A stretch of 7,096 nucleotides of DNA from an uncultured Arenimonas sp. Lineage in GTDB: Bacteria > Pseudomonadota > Gammaproteobacteria > Xanthomonadales > Xanthomonadaceae. The DNA is taken from contig CAMLKR010000121.1 in the NCBI GenBank assembly GCA_946480565.1, forward strand, positions 1 through 7,096, written 5' to 3'. This document shows positions 5,398 to 7,096 of this stretch, in pieces; position 1 is the first letter of the stretch; each line of letters opens with the position of its first letter. A program made the translations under genes and the position numbers. The notes below the pieces were generated by a model. It was not told the DNA's origin and made no database searches. It was given only the letters and a program-made list of their open reading frames with translations.

Positions 5398-6652
5398 AGC
5401 CGCGACGCGCCAGGCCATCGAGGCCGTCTACCGGATCGAGCGGTCGAAGCTGATCGCCGGCCTGGCGCGGATGCTGCGCGACCTGGACGCGGCCGAGGAG
5501 CTGGCGCAGGACGCCTTCCTCGCCGCGTTCACCGACTGGCCCGTGACGGGCATCCCCGACAACCCCGGCGCCTGGCTGATGACCACGGCCAGGCGCCGGG
5601 CCATTGACGCGATCCGGCGCCGGCAGCTGCACGACGACAAGCAAGCCTTCCTGGTCGACGACGCCGAGCAGGCCAAACCTTTCGCGAGCATCGAGGACAT
5701 CGAAGCCGCCATGGACCACGACATCGGCGACCACCGCCTGGGCCTGATCTTCACCGCCTGCCATCCCGTGCTGACGGCCGACGCGCGCGCGGCGCTGACC
5801 CTGCGCCTGCTCGGCGGCCTGGACACCGGCGAGATCGGCCGCGCCTTCCTCACCTCCGAAACCACCATCGCCCAGCGCATCGTGCGCGCCAAGCGCGCCA
5901 TCGGCGAAGCGGGCGTGGCCTTCGAGGTGCCGCGCGGCAGCGAGCTCGCGCCGCGCCTGGCCTCGGTGCTGGAAGTGATCTACCTGATCTTCAACGAAGG
6001 TTATGCCGCCACCGCCGGCGACGACCTGGTGCGGCCGGCGCTGTGCCAGGAGGCGCAGCGGCTGGGCCGCGTGCTGGCCGCGCGCCTGCCGGAGGAAGCC
6101 GAGGTGTTCGGCCTGCTCGCGCTGATGGAACTGCAGGCCTCGCGCCTGGGCGCCCGCACCGCCCCCGACGGCGGCATGCTTACGCTGGCCCAGCAGAACC
6201 GCTCCCGCTGGGACCGTTTCCTGGTGCATCGTGGCCTGACGGCGCTCAAGCGCGTGTCGGCGCTGGGCGGCGAACGCGGCCCCTATGCCCTGCAGGCCGC
6301 CATCGCCGCACACCACGCCCGCGCGAAGACCTGGGAGGCCACCGACTGGCCGGGCATCGCCCGCTGCTACGACACGCTGGCCGACGTGATGCCGTCGCCC
6401 GTCGTTGAACTCAACCGCGCCGTCGCCCACAGCATGGCCTTCGGACCCGAGGCCGGCCTGCGCCTGCTGGACGCCATCGCCGAAACGCCCGCCCTGCAGA
6501 CCTATGCGCCGCTGCCGGCGGCGCGAGGCGACTGCCTGCTGCGCGCTGGGCGCATGCTTGAAGCCAAGGTCCAGTTCGCGCGCGCGGCGGAGCTGGCCCG
6601 GAACGCCCGCGAGCGGGAGTTCCTGCTCAAGCGCAGCGAGGCCTGCGGCTGA
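5390..6652 (+). CDS. ECF RNA polymerase sigma factor with long C-terminal domain (ECF42-like)
   Basis: The 420-residue protein directs RNA polymerase to selected promoters. Residues about 10-80 are sigma region 2, with the helix AEELAQDAFLAAF and the -10 recognition part PGAWLMTTARRRAIDAIRRR. Residues about 113-172 are region 4, with a helix-turn-helix (GEIGRAFLTSETTIAQRIVRAKRAI) that reads the -35 element. Most ECF sigmas stop near 180-200 residues; this one continues with a DUF6596-type segment starting at LASVLEVIYLIFNEGY (191-205), and a helical, TPR-like end (about 325-415, including DCLLRAGRMLEAKVQFARAAELA). That architecture is typical of ECF42, where the extension is needed for activity and no anti-sigma factor is known. 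The ATG overlaps the YciI-like stop by 8 bases and has no clear Shine-Dalgarno, so translation is probably coupled. The signal sensed is unknown. Confidence 0.92.
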   Translation: MAEAATRQAIEAVYRIERSKLIAGLARMLRDLDAAEELAQDAFLAAFTDWPVTGIPDNPGAWLMTTARRRAIDAIRRRQLHDDKQAFLVDDAEQAKPFASIEDIEAAMDHDIGDHRLGLIFTACHPVLTADARAALTLRLLGGLDTGEIGRAFLTSETTIAQRIVRAKRAIGEAGVAFEVPRGSELAPRLASVLEVIYLIFNEGYAATAGDDLVRPALCQEAQRLGRVLAARLPEEAEVFGLLALMELQASRLGARTAPDGGMLTLAQQNRSRWDRFLVHRGLTALKRVSALGGERGPYALQAAIAAHHARAKTWEATDWPGIARCYDTLADVMPSPVVELNRAVAHSMAFGPEAGLRLLDAIAETPALQTYAPLPAARGDCLLRAGRMLEAKVQFARAAELARNAREREFLLKRSEACG

Positions 6653-6667
6653 AGTTTTCGCGGGGCC

Positions 6668-6694
6668 GGTCGAATCCCGGCTCTCCCTTCCGTC
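6668..6694 (+). promoter_or_regulatory. Candidate ECF sigma promoter of the VOC gene
   Basis: GGTCGA (6668-6673) is followed after exactly 17 bases by CGTC (6691-6694). Aligned without gaps to the site before the YciI-like gene (4874-4903 against 6668-6697), 22 of 30 bases agree, including GTCGAATCC and CGTCG. The distance to the ATG is also similar (53 against 57 bases from the -10). The first -35 base is G rather than T, so it may be weaker. It suggests that the neighbouring sigma factor controls this gene. Confidence 0.5.
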
Positions 6695-6743
6695 GACATC
6701 CCGCGCGCCGCATACCCCTACCCAACCCTCCTGGAGCACCCCC

Positions 6744-7096
6744 ATGCAGAAGATGATCTTCGTGAACCTGCCCGTCGCGGACCTGCCCAAGGCCATGGCC
6801 TTCTACGCGGCGCTGGGTTTCACCAACAACCCGCATTTCACCGACGACACCGCCGCCTGCATGGTCTGGAGCGAAACCATCCATGTGATGCTGCTGACCC
6901 ACGACAAGTGGCGCCACTTCACCAGCCGGCCGATCCCGCCGACCACGGCCAGCGAAGTGATGATCGCGCTTTCGTTCGACAGCCGCGAGGCGGTGGACGC
7001 CATCGCCGGTGCCGCGAAAGCGCACGGCGGAACCGCCGACATCAATCCGGCGCAGGACCACGGCTTCATGTTCAGCCGCAGCCTGGCCGATCCGGA
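6744..7096 (+). CDS. VOC (glyoxalase/bleomycin-resistance fold) protein, 3'-truncated
   Basis: 117 residues are visible before the right edge cuts the gene, probably near its end, since such proteins are usually 125-140 residues long. The start MQKMIFVNLPVADLPKAMAFYAALGF is the classic first beta-alpha unit of the vicinal oxygen chelate superfamily. IHVMLLTHDKW follows as a later strand of the first half, and the second half begins at ASEVMIALSFDSREAVDAIAGAAKAHGG. GGAG at 6733-6736 sits 7 bases before the ATG. The family includes metal-dependent lyases, dioxygenases and drug-binding proteins. His47 in IHVML is a possible metal ligand, but the last expected ligand, a Glu near the C-terminus, is outside the window, so catalysis cannot be judged. 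A likely sigma-controlled promoter precedes the gene, suggesting a stress or detoxification role within the same regulon. Confidence 0.88.
   Translation, partial: MQKMIFVNLPVADLPKAMAFYAALGFTNNPHFTDDTAACMVWSETIHVMLLTHDKWRHFTSRPIPPTTASEVMIALSFDSREAVDAIAGAAKAHGGTADINPAQDHGFMFSRSLADP

Noticed and set aside
5315..6796. 493-codon open frame on the - strand
   Set aside because: It lies antisense to the whole sigma factor gene, whose domains are clear. The translation is Arg/Gly/Ala/Gln-rich with no recognisable motif. Long antisense frames are expected in GC-rich coding DNA.

Overview
The window is GC-rich, almost fully coding DNA. All eight genes it holds lie on the + strand. The codon bias, the secreted and outer-membrane proteins, and the gene families point to a high-GC Gram-negative bacterium. 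A Lysobacter/Luteimonas/Rhodanobacter-type gammaproteobacterium is my best guess, but the window has no taxonomic marker to settle it. There are no RNA genes, insertion sequences, CRISPR arrays or phage genes that I can see.

Left part (1-2231): the 3' two thirds of a metal-dependent amidohydrolase runs off the left edge. It is coupled through a GTGA stop/start overlap to a secreted outer-membrane beta-barrel protein of unknown function. A short-chain dehydrogenase/reductase (SDR) with its own strong ribosome binding site follows. Its NAD-type fold and YxxxK motif are intact, but it appears to lack the usual catalytic serine.

Middle part (2232-4774): after a 171-base GC-rich gap comes a second, complete, exported amidohydrolase of the same broad family. 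Then, 32 bases downstream, comes an exported, mostly helical 348-residue protein that I do not recognise. These two probably share a transcript.

Right part (4775-7096): this is a recognisable regulatory locus. A YciI-like protein with the DGPF motif overlaps by 8 bases the gene for an ECF-type sigma factor with a long C-terminal extension (ECF42-like, DUF6596/TPR type), followed by a VOC/glyoxalase-fold protein cut by the right edge. No anti-sigma gene is present. The gaps before the YciI-like gene and before the VOC gene carry near-matching sites. TGTCGA and GGTCGA are each followed, after exactly 17 bases, by CGTC, and 22 of 30 bases are identical. They lie 57 and 53 bases ahead of their start codons. 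As I remember it, the first matches the published ECF42 promoter pattern. The simplest reading is that the sigma factor activates its own operon and also the VOC gene. Two perfect inverted repeats flank the first site.

The sigma locus is the most interesting part. The families are known, but the paired promoters, the hairpins and the regulon link are worth testing.
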